Below, piece after piece: positions 45,599-55,751 of a stretch of 64,000 bases of DNA. The notes beneath the pieces are model-generated. The model saw only the letters and a list, made by a program, of their open reading frames with translations, did no database searches and was not told where the DNA came from. Both the position numbers and the translations under genes were made by a program. How positions within the stretch are numbered: the first letter of the stretch is position 1; every line of letters begins with the position of its first letter. The DNA comes from Aeromonas rivipollensis (lineage in GTDB: Bacteria > Pseudomonadota > Gammaproteobacteria > Enterobacterales > Aeromonadaceae), in assembly GCF_010974825.1 (NCBI RefSeq), contig NZ_JAAILA010000037.1:1-64000 (forward strand), given 5' to 3'.

Positions 45599-45826
45599 AT
45601 TGTGGGTGTTCGGGCTCGAGTTAGTGACTGCTCACAGTGAGTGGGTTTTCATCCGTCCGATCCGGCAAATGCAAGTCCGATGATCGAAGATGGAAAATTT
45701 AAATAACTTTTTTTGCTTGCGAAAAGAGGGTGTTTTTACTAGCAAATTCAGCCTGGTTATCCCTTGTGCAGCCAGGGTCAAAAGCTGTCCTGTCCCCACA
45801 GGCACGCACTTGTCATCCCCTCAAAA

Positions 45827-45852
45827 CAGGGGGCGCATCTGCGCCCCCTGTC
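45827..45852 (-). terminator. Hairpin downstream of the ubiG-HAD phosphatase unit
   Basis: Perfect 11-12 bp arms (CAGGGGGCGCA and its inverse), then TTTTG on the minus strand. It lies about 110 bases after the HAD phosphatase stop. Confidence 0.65.
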
Positions 45853-45960
45853 ATGGCCATTGTGCGGCTCGGTGAATGAGCGCCGTGCTCATCTGGGAAC
45901 CCTCTGACGCTAAAGCTGCCCGGATGATCCATCTATAGCGTTATGTTGTGCTGGCTCAGC

Positions 45961-46644
45961 TCAGCTCAGCTCGTAGCGCAGCCAATGGTGGAGGGCCTGC
46001 ACAGTGTCGAACTGCAGATCCGCCCCCCAGTCGGCGGTATCCTCGTCATCGCTCAGATAGCCCCAGCCCGCCACCGCGGTACGCATGCCGGCGTTGCGTC
46101 CCGCCTCTATGTCACGCACATGATCCCCCACGTAGAGGCACTGGCTCGCCTCGACCCCGAGCCGCTCGCAGGCATAGAACATGGGGGCGGGGTCGGGCTT
46201 GCGCACCGGCAGGGTGTCGGCACTGACGGTGACGCCACAGCTGGCGAGCGCCGGCAGGGCGGCAAGCAGCGGCTCGGTGAGGAAGCCCGGCTTGTTGGTG
46301 ACTATGCCCCAGGGCAGCTTCTTCTCATCGAGCCATTCGATGAGATCCAGCATCCCCTCATAGGGGCGGGTGCCGACACAGAGGTTGGCCGCGTAATGGT
46401 CGAGCAGGGCGGTGCGAAGGCGCGTGGCCCCCAGCTCTTCCAGCAGTTCGTCCCCCAGGCCCGCCCTGAGCAGCCCGAGGGCCCCGTGGGAGGTGGTCTG
46501 GCGGATGATGGCCTCGGGCAGCGGAGCAAAGCCTTCGCTTATCAGCACATGGTTGACGGCGGCCCCCAGATCCGGGGCCGTGTCGAGCAGGGTGCCGTCG
46601 AGATCGAACAGCACGCAGCGCAGGGTCGCCTTGTCGGTGTTCAT
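45961..46644 (-). CDS. HAD-IA phosphatase next to ubiG (Gph/MupP-like)
   Basis: HAD subfamily IA phosphatase of 227 residues: CVLFDLDGTLLDTAPDLGAAVN (nucleophile Asp motif), GIVTNKPGFLTEPLL, VRKPDPAPMFYACERLGVEASQCLYVGDHVRDIEAGRNAGM. It is annotated as phosphoglycolate phosphatase in many genomes, but the gene directly downstream of ubiG in Pseudomonas is mupP, N-acetylmuramate 6-phosphate phosphatase. Position alone cannot decide between these. Its ATG overlaps the ubiG stop by one base, so they are co-translated. I found no cell-wall recycling genes nearby. Confidence 0.8.
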   Translation of the reverse strand: MNTDKATLRCVLFDLDGTLLDTAPDLGAAVNHVLISEGFAPLPEAIIRQTTSHGALGLLRAGLGDELLEELGATRLRTALLDHYAANLCVGTRPYEGMLDLIEWLDEKKLPWGIVTNKPGFLTEPLLAALPALASCGVTVSADTLPVRKPDPAPMFYACERLGVEASQCLYVGDHVRDIEAGRNAGMRTAVAGWGYLSDDEDTADWGADLQFDTVQALHHWLRYELS

Positions 46645-47360
46645 CAGCCTTGCTCCGGGCGCACGAAGGCCACCATGTAGTTGACGTCGACGTTCTTGCC
46701 GAGCTTGAAGCTGTTGGAGAGCGGCGCGTAGTGCACCCCGCTCATGTCCCGCACCAAGAGGCCCGCGGCTTCACCCATGCGACACAGCTCGGCGGGGGTG
46801 ATGAACTTTTTGTGATCGTGGGTGCCCTTGGGGACCATTTTGAGCAGGTACTCGGCCCCCAGGATCATCATCAGGTAGGCTTTCGGGTTGCGGTTGATGG
46901 TGGAGACGAACACCTTGCCACCCGGGCGCACCAGGGTGGCGATGGCGCGCAGCACGGAGGCGGGATCCGGCACGTGCTCCAGCATCTCCATGCAGGTGAC
47001 CACATCATACTGGCCCGGGGCCTCGTCCGCGTGGGCCTCGGCGGTCATCTGGCGGTATTCGAGCTCCACCCCCTGCTCGAGAGCGTGCAGACGGGCGACC
47101 CCGAGGGGCTCCTTGCCCATGTCGATGCCGGTCACGCGAGCACCACGGCGGGCCATGCTCTCGGAGAGGATGCCGCCCCCGCAGCCGATGTCGAGCACGC
47201 GTTTGCCAAACAGGCCGCCGCTCTTGTCGGTGATCCAGTCAAGGCGCACCGGGTTGATTTGATGCAGGGGTTTGAACTCGCCCTCCATGTCCCACCAGCG
47301 GGAGGCGATGGCTTCAAATTTGGCGATTTCTGTCAGATCGACATTGGCATCACTGTTCAT
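46644..47360 (-). CDS. ubiG: Bifunctional ubiquinone O-methyltransferase UbiG
   Basis: SAM-dependent methyltransferase doing both O-methylation steps of ubiquinone synthesis. It has [24 protein letters not shown], the SAM motif [41 protein letters not shown] and [35 protein letters not shown]. 238 residues (E. coli 240). ATG 47360 is chosen; the frame extends to 47450 without support. It is divergent from gyrA, as in E. coli. Confidence 0.96.
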   Translation of the reverse strand: MNSDANVDLTEIAKFEAIASRWWDMEGEFKPLHQINPVRLDWITDKSGGLFGKRVLDIGCGGGILSESMARRGARVTGIDMGKEPLGVARLHALEQGVELEYRQMTAEAHADEAPGQYDVVTCMEMLEHVPDPASVLRAIATLVRPGGKVFVSTINRNPKAYLMMILGAEYLLKMVPKGTHDHKKFITPAELCRMGEAAGLLVRDMSGVHYAPLSNSFKLGKNVDVNYMVAFVRPEQG

Positions 47361-47559
47361 TTTTTGATGATCCTGTGGCAGGGCGCGCAGCGGGCAGGGC
47401 GCGCGCAATCTATTGTCCTGGCGGGCATTATAACGGACGGACTTGGTCACACCAGCCCGACGTGTTACCCGGATTTGTGGCTTAAGGTATTTGGCTCAGT
47501 GTGTTACCATGTCGCGCTGTTTAAGCCAAAGAACAACTAATTAGGGATTAAGGCTTTCT

Positions 47560-50358
47560 ATGAGCGATCTGGCCAGAGAGATCACGCCGGTCAACATCGA
47601 AGAAGAGCTCAAGAGTTCCTATCTGGATTACGCCATGAGCGTGATCGTAGGACGAGCTCTGCCGGATGTGCGTGATGGCTTGAAACCGGTTCACCGCCGC
47701 GTTCTGTTTGCTATGAACGAGTTGGGGAACGACTGGAACAAGCCCTATAAGAAATCGGCCCGTGTGGTCGGTGACGTAATCGGTAAATATCACCCGCACG
47801 GCGACAGCGCCGTGTATGACACCATTGTCCGGATGGCGCAGGATTTCTCCATGCGTTACATGCTGGTCGATGGTCAGGGCAACTTCGGCTCGGTCGATGG
47901 CGACAATGCTGCGGCCATGCGTTACACCGAAGTGCGGATGGCGCGCATCTCCCACGAGTTGCTGGCCGATCTGGACAAAGAGACAGTGGACTGGGTGCCG
48001 AACTACGACGGCACCGAGATGATCCCGGCTGTCATGCCCACCAAGGTACCCACCCTGTTGATCAACGGCTCCTCCGGTATCGCGGTGGGCATGGCGACCA
48101 ACATTCCTCCTCATAACCTCACCGAGATAGTCAACGGCTGTCTGGCGTTGATCGAGAATGGCGCCCTCACCATTGACGAGCTGATGACCTATGTCACCGG
48201 GCCCGATTTCCCCACCGGCGGCATCATCAACGGGCGTTCCGGCATCATACAGGCCTACCGCACTGGTCGCGGCTCCGTCTATGTGCGGGCCAAGGCCGAG
48301 GTGGAAGTGGACGAGAAGACGAGTCGCGAGACCATCATCGTTCACGAGCTCCCCTATCAGGTGAACAAGGCGCGGCTGATCGAGAAGATCGCCGAGCTGG
48401 TCAAAGAGAAGAAGGTCGAGGGCATCAGTGCCCTGCGCGATGAGTCTGACAAAGACGGCATGCGCATCGTTATCGAGATCAAACGCGGCGAGTCCGGCGA
48501 GATTGTGCTGAACAATCTCTACAAGCACACCCAGATGCAGACCACGTTCGGCATCAACATGGTGGCGCTCGATAACAACCAGCCCAAGGTGATGAACCTT
48601 AAAGAGATCCTGGATGCCTTCCTGCTGCACCGCCGTGAGGTAGTGACCCGCCGGACCGTGTTCGAACTGCGCAAGGCGCGGGATCGGGCGCACATCCTGG
48701 AAGGTCTGGCGGTGGCGCTGGCCAACATAGACCCCATCATAGAGCTGATCCGCCACAGTGCGACCCCGGCGGATGCGAAAGCGGGCCTGGTTGCCAAGGG
48801 CTGGGAACTCGGCAACGTGGCCGCCATGCTGGAAAAAGCGGGCGACGACGCGGCGCGGCCGGAGTGGCTGGAGCCGGAATTCGGTATCCGTGAAGGGCAG
48901 TACTTCCTGACCGAGATCCAGGCCCAGGCCATCCTTGACCTGCGTCTGCACAAGCTGACCGGCCTTGAGCACGAGAAGATCCTGGAAGAGTACCAATCTC
49001 TGCTGGATCTCATCGCCGAGCTGCTGTTCATCCTGGCAAGCCCGGAACGCCTGATGGAAGTGATCCGCGATGAGCTGCTGGCCGTGCGCGAGCAGTATGG
49101 CGACGAGCGTCGCACCGAGATCAGCATGTCCAGTGCCGAGATCAACATCGAAGATCTGATCACCCCGGAAGACGTGGTCGTCACCCTGTCTCACCAGGGC
49201 TATGTGAAGTATCAGCCGCTCTCCGACTACGAGGCCCAGCGCCGCGGTGGTCGTGGCAAGTCGGCCACCCGGATCAAGGAAGAGGACTTTGTGGAGCGTC
49301 TGCTGGTGGCCAACACCCACGACACCATTCTGTGCTTCTCCACCCGTGGCAAGGTCTACTGGCTCAAGGTCTATCAGCTGCCGGAAGCGTCCCGTGGCGC
49401 TCGTGGTCGTCCCATCATCAACCTGCTGCCGCTGGAAGAGGGTGAGCGCATCACCGCCATACTGCCGGTGAAGGAATATGATGCCGACAAGTACGTCTTC
49501 TTCGCCACCGCCAACGGTACCGTGAAGAAGACCAGCCTGTCTGACTTCAGCCGTCCGCTCTCCTCCGGTATTCGCGCCATCAACCTCAAAGAGGGTGATG
49601 AGCTGATCGGGGTGGACATCACCGACGGCAGCAACGAGATCATGCTGTTCTCCGACGCGGGCAAGGTGGTTCGCTTCGCTGAAGGCAGCGGTCGCGCCGA
49701 TGTAGCCGATGCAGATGCCAGCGATGAAGTCGAGACCGACGACGACGCCGGCAACGACGATGATGGCAGCGACAACGGCGAAGGCACTGAAGGCACCGAA
49801 AGCAAGGGTACCTTCAAGGGCGTACGTCCCATGGGTCGTACCGCCGCCGGTGTCCGTGGCATCAAGCTGGCCGCCGGTGACAAGGTGGTTTCCCTTATCG
49901 TTCCGCGTGGGGTCGGTGCCATCCTCACCGCCACCGAGAACGGTTACGGCAAGCGTACTGCACTCGAAGAGTACCCGACCAAGAGCCGTGGTACCCAGGG
50001 CGTTCGCTCCATCAAGGTGGACGAGCGCAACGGCAAGGTGATCGATGCGATCCAGGTCGAAGATACCGACCAGATCATGCTGATCACCAACGGCGGCACC
50101 CTGGTCCGTACTCGCGTTGCCGAGGTGAGCGTCATTGGCCGTAACACCGGCGGTGTCCGTCTGATCCGTACCGGTGAAGACGAGACAGTGGTCGGCCTGC
50201 AGCGCATCGCCGAGAGCGACGAGGAAGAAAACGACGCTCTGGTCACTGAGGGCATGGCCATCGACGGCGAGCAGGTGGAAGGGGCAGAAACTGCGCCAGA
50301 CGCCGGTGCTGCCGACGATGCTGGCTCCAGCGAAGAGGGTGTGGCTGACGACGAATAA
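47560..50358 (+). CDS. gyrA: DNA gyrase subunit A
   Basis: Breakage-reunion subunit of gyrase, which introduces negative supercoils. The active-site Tyr is Tyr122 in AMRYTEVR. The quinolone-resistance region is [15 protein letters not shown] with Ser83 and Asp87, the residues of susceptible enzymes. The GyrA-box QRRGGRG starts at residue 560 and the beta-pinwheel follows. The C-terminal domain holds an acidic insert (about 714-757, [19 protein letters not shown]) between two blades, and the tail is also acidic. 932 residues against 875 in E. coli, largely due to the insert and tail. Confidence 0.97.
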   Translation: MSDLAREITPVNIEEELKSSYLDYAMSVIVGRALPDVRDGLKPVHRRVLFAMNELGNDWNKPYKKSARVVGDVIGKYHPHGDSAVYDTIVRMAQDFSMRYMLVDGQGNFGSVDGDNAAAMRYTEVRMARISHELLADLDKETVDWVPNYDGTEMIPAVMPTKVPTLLINGSSGIAVGMATNIPPHNLTEIVNGCLALIENGALTIDELMTYVTGPDFPTGGIINGRSGIIQAYRTGRGSVYVRAKAEVEVDEKTSRETIIVHELPYQVNKARLIEKIAELVKEKKVEGISALRDESDKDGMRIVIEIKRGESGEIVLNNLYKHTQMQTTFGINMVALDNNQPKVMNLKEILDAFLLHRREVVTRRTVFELRKARDRAHILEGLAVALANIDPIIELIRHSATPADAKAGLVAKGWELGNVAAMLEKAGDDAARPEWLEPEFGIREGQYFLTEIQAQAILDLRLHKLTGLEHEKILEEYQSLLDLIAELLFILASPERLMEVIRDELLAVREQYGDERRTEISMSSAEINIEDLITPEDVVVTLSHQGYVKYQPLSDYEAQRRGGRGKSATRIKEEDFVERLLVANTHDTILCFSTRGKVYWLKVYQLPEASRGARGRPIINLLPLEEGERITAILPVKEYDADKYVFFATANGTVKKTSLSDFSRPLSSGIRAINLKEGDELIGVDITDGSNEIMLFSDAGKVVRFAEGSGRADVADADASDEVETDDDAGNDDDGSDNGEGTEGTESKGTFKGVRPMGRTAAGVRGIKLAAGDKVVSLIVPRGVGAILTATENGYGKRTALEEYPTKSRGTQGVRSIKVDERNGKVIDAIQVEDTDQIMLITNGGTLVRTRVAEVSVIGRNTGGVRLIRTGEDETVVGLQRIAESDEEENDALVTEGMAIDGEQVEGAETAPDAGAADDAGSSEEGVADDE

Positions 50359-50375
50359 TCGTTACCTGCCTCGAT

Positions 50376-50406
50376 AAAAAAGAGCGACCCTTGGGTCGCT
50401 CTTTTT
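50376..50406 (+). terminator. Rho-independent terminator of gyrA
   Basis: AAAAAGAGCGACCC pairs with GGGTCGCTCTTTTT around a TT loop, about 20 bases after the gyrA stop. Confidence 0.85.
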
Positions 50407-50646
50407 ATTTGTCCTGCCCTTGTCGCCGTTCGCTCCCGCCGTGGCGATCCACCCGAATTCTTCCGAGCCACATCGACGTGAGGGCGCCACTCTGCCCAAG
50501 TCTGGGCGCCAGTTCATTCTCATACTCAATCCTTCATCCCTGCGTCATCTGGCTGTCATCCCATCGGGACAGACTGCGGCTGTTCAGGTGGGGGCATGAC
50601 CATGCCCGAGCCCGACGTTGGCAATATCATCCAGAAGGAGCAGGGT

Positions 50647-50820
50647 ATGACCAGTTGGATCATGTGGGAGATCTGGTGGAGCCGGATGTGGGGAGAGGAT
50701 GCCAAGGCATTGGCGCACAGCGAGCAGGAGGAAGTCGCTTATGAGCCATCGCGCCTGCCCGCCGAGCTGATAGCACAGGGCAAGCCGGTGCGCCCTTATC
50801 CGCCCAGGCCCAGAAGCTGA
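50647..50820 (+). CDS. Hypothetical 57-residue tryptophan-rich protein
   Basis: A small protein starting MTSWIMWEIWWSRMWGEDAK with five Trp in the first 16 residues, followed by an acidic patch and a Pro-rich tail (PVRPYPPRPRS). ATG 50647 has AAGGAG six bases upstream, better than the ATG at 50596. The amphipathic Trp-rich N-terminus could lie on a membrane. The family is not recognised. It is a single gene ending 20 bases before the stop of the convergent radical SAM gene. Confidence 0.55.
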   Translation: MTSWIMWEIWWSRMWGEDAKALAHSEQEEVAYEPSRLPAELIAQGKPVRPYPPRPRS

Positions 50821-50839
50821 TCAGAGATAGCCGCAGCCA

Positions 50840-51895
50840 TCAGAACAGACGCAACTGCTCGTTGGGGCGCAAGAAGCGCTCCACATTGAGCTGCACGTGG
50901 CGTTTGCCCAAACCAAGGCGCTTGCTGATGAGGCGAAAGCGCTGGGCGAGCAAGTCGGCGAATTGCCCCTCTCCGCGCATGCGGGTACCGAAGGCGGGGC
51001 TGTTGAGGTTGCCGCCCCGGCTTGCCCGCAATTGGTTCAGGATGGCTTCCTTTTGACCGGGGTAGTGTTCCTCAAGCCAGTCGCAAAACAAGGTGGTCAG
51101 CTCGTGGGGCAGTCGCAGCAATATGTAGTCGGCGCAGCCGGCGCCCGCCTCCACGGCGCCCTTGATGATCTGCTCCAGCTCGGGCTCGTTGAGCCTGGGG
51201 ATCATGGGGGCCGCCAGCACCCCCACAGGTATCCCGGCCTGGGCCAGCTTCTCGATGACCTTGAGCCGACCTGCGCCCGTGCTGGCGCGGGGCTCCAGCT
51301 GTCGCCTCAGCGTCTCGTTCAGGGTGGTGACCGACACCATCACCTGACAGAGTCCCTCCCGGGCCAGCTCGGCCAGCAGATCGAGATCGCGCAATATCAT
51401 GGCGCTCTTGGTGATGATCCCCACCGGGTGGCGATGGGCCAGCATCACCTCCAGCAGCTCGCGGGTGAGGCGATAGTGGTGCTCTATGGGCTGGTAGGGA
51501 TCGGTATTGGCCCCGAGCACTATGGTCTGCGGTTGATAACTGGGCTTGGCAAACTCCCGCCGCAGCAGCGCGGCGGCATTGAGCTTGGCGAACAGCCGGG
51601 TCTCGAAATCCAGGCCGGGGGAGAGCTCCAGGTAGGCGTGGCTGGGTCTGGCATAGCAGTAGATGCAGCCGTGCTCGCACCCCTGATAGGGATTGATGGA
51701 GCGGCCGAAGGGGACATCCGGCGAGAGGTTGTGGCTGATGATGCTCTTGGCATGGATTTCCCGCACCTCGGTTCTGGGCTGGGACGCACGAAATGCCGCC
51801 TCCCATTCCACGGCCTGCCAGCCATCGTCGACGGCATCGATCTGCGGGCCGCTGAAACGGTGTTTGATATTGTGGGTGCTGCCTCGTCCTGCCAT
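50840..51895 (-). CDS. PA0069-family radical SAM protein
   Basis: Radical SAM enzyme with the Cys cluster in INPYQGCEHGCIYCYARP (Cys73, Cys77, Cys80 from the chosen start). It begins AGRGSTHNIKHRFSG and contains ISHNLSPDVPFGRSINPYQGCEHG, ANTDPYQPIEHHYRLTRELLEVM and KSAMILRDLDLLAELA, characteristic of the PA0069 family (spore photoproduct lyase-like core; substrate unknown). 351 residues. ATG 51895 is chosen because the family starts MAGRGSxxN; the open frame extends to 52084 without support. Confidence 0.82.
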   Translation of the reverse strand: MAGRGSTHNIKHRFSGPQIDAVDDGWQAVEWEAAFRASQPRTEVREIHAKSIISHNLSPDVPFGRSINPYQGCEHGCIYCYARPSHAYLELSPGLDFETRLFAKLNAAALLRREFAKPSYQPQTIVLGANTDPYQPIEHHYRLTRELLEVMLAHRHPVGIITKSAMILRDLDLLAELAREGLCQVMVSVTTLNETLRRQLEPRASTGAGRLKVIEKLAQAGIPVGVLAAPMIPRLNEPELEQIIKGAVEAGAGCADYILLRLPHELTTLFCDWLEEHYPGQKEAILNQLRASRGGNLNSPAFGTRMRGEGQFADLLAQRFRLISKRLGLGKRHVQLNVERFLRPNEQLRLF

Positions 51896-52070
51896 CTCAT
51901 CACACCATGCACTGTTTATATATACAGTTATTCTGCTCGGGATAGTGCCAAACATCAAGTCCGGCCAGTCTTCCCTTATTTGACTCGGCCAAAGAACGGG
52001 ATCTCTTGCTTGATCTGTCGCTACATTTCGTTTACATAGACAAAATGCGAACTGGATCACGGAAATTGTC

Positions 52071-52661
52071 ATGAGCCCCACCACTTACCGCTGGCTGTTT
52101 ATCGGCGTCATTGCCCTGGTCGCCTGGCGTCTGCTCCCGCTCTCCACCGAGCAGGAGCTGGCAGCGGCCAACCGCGCCTGGCGGGTAGGTCACTTCGAGC
52201 AGGCGACCGGCATCTGGCAGCCGCTGGCCGAACAGGGTCAACCCAGGGCGCAGGCGCTGATGGGGTGGAGCCATGAGCTGGGGCAGGGGAGCGAGCAGGA
52301 TCTGGCGCAAGCCATCCGACTCTATCGTCAGTCCGCCGAGGCGGGGGATGCGTTTGGCCAGTACCGGTTGGCGGAGCTCTATCTGCGTGGGGTCGGTGTG
52401 CCACGGGATCTGCGTATCGCCTTTCACTGGATGGAGCGAGCGGCCCGCAACGGGGATGTGCCCGCCATGCTCAAGGTGGGGGTGCTGCATCTGATGGGGG
52501 CCAACGGCCGGGTCGACATGGCCGAGGCCAAGCAGTGGCTCTATCAGGCCTCGCAAAAGGGCAACAAGCTGGCGTTGACGGTATTGCAGGAGCTGGCGCT
52601 GGCCGAAGAGGGTCGCAGCGCCTTCGATTTCAATGGCCAGTCACTGCTGGGGGAGGGTTAG
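52071..52661 (+). CDS. Sel1-like repeat (TPR-type) membrane-anchored protein
   Basis: A 196-residue protein with an N-terminal hydrophobic anchor (TYRWLFIGVIALVAWRLLPL) and then Sel1-like repeats: AQALMGWSHELGQGSEQDLAQAIRLYRQSAEAGDAFGQYRLAELYLRGVGVPRDLRIAFHWMERAARNGDVPAMLKVGVLHLMG. Such proteins mediate protein-protein contacts in the periplasm. No partner is evident. It starts near the divergent radical SAM gene and ends just before a convergent small gene. Confidence 0.82.
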   Translation: MSPTTYRWLFIGVIALVAWRLLPLSTEQELAAANRAWRVGHFEQATGIWQPLAEQGQPRAQALMGWSHELGQGSEQDLAQAIRLYRQSAEAGDAFGQYRLAELYLRGVGVPRDLRIAFHWMERAARNGDVPAMLKVGVLHLMGANGRVDMAEAKQWLYQASQKGNKLALTVLQELALAEEGRSAFDFNGQSLLGEG

Positions 52662-52665
52662 CCCC

Positions 52666-52878
52666 TCAGCGGCTGGCGGTGATCTTGCCCGGTGTCACGT
52701 CGGTGACATAGAGGGTACTGCGATCGGCGCTGTGCACTATGCTGCATACCTCTCGCTTGCTGCCATCGCTCAGGATCACCAGCTCCCCGAGATGGACGGG
52801 GCAGTGTGTCGTCAGCAGGTGGTCCGGGTGGACAATCTTCTCCGCATGCTCCGGAAACGAAATCTCATAGGTGTACAT
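52666..52878 (-). CDS. Small conserved-looking protein, paralogue of the 19.0-kb gene
   Basis: A 70-residue protein beginning MYTYEISFPEHAEKI. Together with the 67-residue protein at 18998-19201 it defines a small within-genome family: shared M-Y-x-Y start, P-[DE]-H, VILSDGS, then K/R-x-x-V, H-x-A and S-x-L-Y. There is no signal peptide. ATG 52878 is preferred over ATG 52881 because the paralogue starts MYxY and AAGGAG lies six bases before it. Function unknown. Confidence 0.72.
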   Translation of the reverse strand: MYTYEISFPEHAEKIVHPDHLLTTHCPVHLGELVILSDGSKREVCSIVHSADRSTLYVTDVTPGKITASR

Positions 52879-53255
52879 CATGCTCTCCTTGCTCAGGCAG
52901 ACGCCTCACTGGAACCCTAGCACAGAGAGGGCGCCACGGGACCCGCATCGCATGTGCGCTGCACCGATTGCCTCTGTGACACCAGGCAAATTAACTGATG
53001 ACGGCGCACCTCGCTTTCCCCTTCCATGGTATACAAAATCGGCAAGGCAACTTGTCTGAGTCGTGACGTCTGATACAATCCTCCGCTGTACCTGTCAATT
53101 GATGGCCTTGCACACCCAAGAGGGTGTGTACCACTGTTGTGTACCAACCGTATTGTGAACGGTGAAACTCAGGAGTGAACTGCTTGAAATGAAAGGTTTT
53201 CTCCAACCTGCATGTGCCCTTTGGTAGGGGGCACCACTGTATAAGGAAACACCTA
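52879..53255. promoter_or_regulatory. thrS promoter and structured leader
   Basis: A promoter TTGTCT (53052-53057), 16-base spacer, TACAAT (53074-53079) reads toward thrS. The leader then carries four small hairpins: CACACCC/GGGTGTG (53111-53128), ACCGT/ACGGT (53147-53163), AGGTT/AACCT (53194-53209) and GTGCCC/GGGCAC (53214-53234), the last about 20 bases before the ATG. E. coli thrS is autoregulated by ThrRS binding a multi-domain leader, so a similar role is plausible. There is no gene in this gap. Confidence 0.65.
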
Positions 53256-55184
53256 ATGCCAATCATTACTCTGCCTGACGGCAGCCAACGTCAATTTCCC
53301 CACGCCGTTTCCGTCATGGACGTCGCCGCCGACATAGGTCCCGGTCTCGCCAAGGCGTGCATTGCCGGCCGGGTGAACGGTGAACTGGTGGATGCGTGCG
53401 AGCTGATCGAAGCCGATGCCTCCCTGGCCATCATCACCGCCAAAGACGAAGACGGTCTGGACATTCTGCGCCACTCCTGTGCCCACCTGCTGGGTCATGC
53501 CATCAAGCAACTCTGGCCCCAGACCAAGATGGCCATAGGTCCTGTGATCGACAACGGTTTTTACTACGACGTTGATCTCGACCGCACCCTGACCGATGAA
53601 GATCTGGCTGCCCTGGAAGAGCGCATGCTGGCGCTGGCTGCCAAGGATTACGACGTCGTCAAGAAGAAGGTCTCCTGGCAGGAGGCGCGCGACGTGTTCG
53701 AGGCCCGCGGCGAGACCTACAAGGTCGAGATCCTGGATCAGAACATCGCCCGCGATGACCAGCCCGGTCTCTATCATCACGAAGAGTACGTCGACATGTG
53801 TCGCGGCCCCCACGTGCCGAACATGCGTCACTGCCACCATTTCAAGCTGCAGAAGATGTCCGGCGCCTACTGGCGCGGCGACTCCAACAACAAGATGCTG
53901 CAGCGCATCTACGGCACCGCCTGGGCCGACAAGAAGCAGCTCAAGGCCTACCTGCAGCGTCTCGAGGAGGCCGCCAAGCGCGACCACCGCAAGATCGGCA
54001 AGCAGCTCGACCTGTACCACATGCAGGAAGAGGCTCCCGGCATGGTGTTCTGGCACAACGATGGCTGGACCATCTTCCGTGAGCTGGAAACCTTCATTCG
54101 CGGCAAGCTCAAGGAGTACGACTATCAGGAGGTGAAAGGCCCCTTCATGATGGATCGCGTGCTGTGGGAGCGCTCCGGCCACTGGGAAAAATATGCCCAG
54201 GCCATGTTCACCACCCAGTCCGAGAACCGCGAGTACGCCATCAAGCCGATGAACTGCCCGGGTCACGTGCAGATCTTCAACCAGGGTCTGAAGTCCTACC
54301 GGGATCTGCCGCTGCGCATGGCCGAGTTCGGCTCCTGCCACCGCAACGAGCCCTCTGGCTCCCTGCATGGTCTGATGCGGGTGCGTGGCTTCACCCAGGA
54401 TGACGCGCACATCTTCTGTACCGAAGATCAGATCATGGAAGAGGTCTCGGCCTGTATTCGCATGGTCTATGACGTCTACGGCACCTTTGGCTTCGAAAAC
54501 ATCGTGGTCAAGCTCTCCACCCGTCCGGAGCAGCGCATCGGTTCAGATGAAGCCTGGGATCGCGCGGAAGCCGCCCTGGCTGAAGCCCTGGTGCTAAACG
54601 GTCTGAAGTACGATCTGCAGCCGGGGGAGGGGGCTTTCTACGGTCCCAAGATCGAATTCACCCTGCACGATTGTCTTGATCGTGCGTGGCAGTGTGGTAC
54701 CGTGCAGCTCGATTTTGCCTTGCCGGGCCGTCTTGGCGCCACTTATGTGGGCGAAGACAACGAACGTCACGTACCCGTGATGATCCACCGGGCCATTCTC
54801 GGGTCCCTCGAGCGTTTCATCGGTATCCTGACCGAAGAGTACGCCGGACTGTTCCCGACCTGGCTGGCACCGACTCAGGCCGTGGTCATGAATATCACGG
54901 ATAATCAGGCCGATTATGCGGTGAAAGTTGCCAAGGCATTGAATGATGCGGGCCTTCGCGCAAAAGCGGACTTGAGAAATGAGAAGATTGGCTTTAAAAT
55001 CCGCGAGCATACTTTGAAGCGAGTGCCTTTCATGCTGGTCTGCGGCGATAAAGAAGTAGAAGCCGGCAAGATTGCAGTACGGACTCGTAAAGGGGCTGAC
55101 CTGGGTTCTTATCCTGTTGAAGAGCTGATAGCTCTGTTAACCCAGGAAGTTCAGACCCGCGGACAAAAGAAAGTGGAGGAATAA
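53256..55184 (+). CDS. thrS: Threonyl-tRNA synthetase
   Basis: Charges tRNA-Thr with threonine. TGS domain at 1-61 ([27 protein letters not shown]); editing domain with [16 protein letters not shown]; catalytic core with [47 protein letters not shown], and C-terminal anticodon domain from about 540. 642 residues, exactly the family size. ATG 53256 has AAGGA upstream. The stop TAA lies in the same reading frame as infC, with only one codon between it and the infC start. Confidence 0.97.
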   Translation: MPIITLPDGSQRQFPHAVSVMDVAADIGPGLAKACIAGRVNGELVDACELIEADASLAIITAKDEDGLDILRHSCAHLLGHAIKQLWPQTKMAIGPVIDNGFYYDVDLDRTLTDEDLAALEERMLALAAKDYDVVKKKVSWQEARDVFEARGETYKVEILDQNIARDDQPGLYHHEEYVDMCRGPHVPNMRHCHHFKLQKMSGAYWRGDSNNKMLQRIYGTAWADKKQLKAYLQRLEEAAKRDHRKIGKQLDLYHMQEEAPGMVFWHNDGWTIFRELETFIRGKLKEYDYQEVKGPFMMDRVLWERSGHWEKYAQAMFTTQSENREYAIKPMNCPGHVQIFNQGLKSYRDLPLRMAEFGSCHRNEPSGSLHGLMRVRGFTQDDAHIFCTEDQIMEEVSACIRMVYDVYGTFGFENIVVKLSTRPEQRIGSDEAWDRAEAALAEALVLNGLKYDLQPGEGAFYGPKIEFTLHDCLDRAWQCGTVQLDFALPGRLGATYVGEDNERHVPVMIHRAILGSLERFIGILTEEYAGLFPTWLAPTQAVVMNITDNQADYAVKVAKALNDAGLRAKADLRNEKIGFKIREHTLKRVPFMLVCGDKEVEAGKIAVRTRKGADLGSYPVEELIALLTQEVQTRGQKKVEE

Positions 55185-55187
55185 GCT

Positions 55188-55736
55188 ATAAAAGGCGGAA
55201 AAAAACTGGGCAAGCAACCGCAAGCCCGCGCTCACCGGATCAATGAAGAGATCCGTCTGAAAGAAGTTCGTCTGACTGGTTTGGACGGTGAGGCCATTGG
55301 CATCACTACCATTCAGGATGCACTGAACTTGGCCCTTGAAGCCGGAGTGGATCTGGTCGAGATCAGTCCTAACGCTGAGCCGCCCGTTTGCCGAATCATG
55401 GATTACGGCAAATTCCTCTACGAAAAGAGCAAGACCACCAAAGAACAGAAGAAAAAGCAGAAAGTCGTCCAGGTAAAGGAAATCAAATTCCGTCCTGGCA
55501 CTGACGAAGGCGACTATCAGGTAAAACTACGCAACCTGGTTCGCTTTCTGGAAGACGGGGATAAGGCTAAGGTCACCCTGCGCTTCCGTGGTCGTGAAAT
55601 GGCCCACCAGGATCTTGGTATCAAGGTTCTGGAGCGAGTCAAGAACGATCTGGAAGAGTTGGCCGTAGTCGAGTCGTTCCCGAAAGTCGAAGGCCGTCAA
55701 GCTGTGATGGTCCTCGCACCCAAGAAGAAATCTTAA
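55188..55736 (+). CDS. infC: Translation initiation factor IF-3, with ATA start codon
   Basis: IF-3 prevents 30S-50S association and inspects the initiator codon. The protein continues [30 protein letters not shown], and further contains [29 protein letters not shown] and [31 protein letters not shown], diagnostic of IF-3. 182 residues (E. coli 180). The start is ATA at 55188: it follows GGAGGA (55175-55180) by seven bases and gives the exact MKGGK N-terminus of E. coli, whose own start is AUU. No ATG, GTG or TTG lies between the thrS stop and codon 31. A non-AUG start suits the known IF-3 self-regulation. Confidence 0.93.
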   Translation: MKGGKKLGKQPQARAHRINEEIRLKEVRLTGLDGEAIGITTIQDALNLALEAGVDLVEISPNAEPPVCRIMDYGKFLYEKSKTTKEQKKKQKVVQVKEIKFRPGTDEGDYQVKLRNLVRFLEDGDKAKVTLRFRGREMAHQDLGIKVLERVKNDLEELAVVESFPKVEGRQAVMVLAPKKKS

Positions 55737-55751
55737 GGCCCACAAGAAATT

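Larger units (their letters stand above)
45410..45960. promoter_or_regulatory. nrdA upstream control region and gph-like 3' region
   Basis: About 550 bases without a convincing gene. From the nrdA side: NrdR-like boxes (45507-45549), two perfect DnaA boxes (45572-45580, 45590-45598), then AT-rich sequence to about 45740, and a terminator for the ubiG-HAD phosphatase unit at 45827-45852. A 61-codon plus-strand frame at 45690 has no ribosome site or family and is ignored. Confidence 0.7.

Noticed and set aside
45690..45875. 61-codon plus-strand frame in the nrdA upstream region
   Set aside because: No Shine-Dalgarno; it overlaps a terminator hairpin and has no recognisable features.
47548..49320. 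Long minus-strand frame over gyrA, and a similar one over pheT (57428-59707)
   Set aside because: Both are opposite well-supported essential genes and have no recognisable domain or ribosome site.
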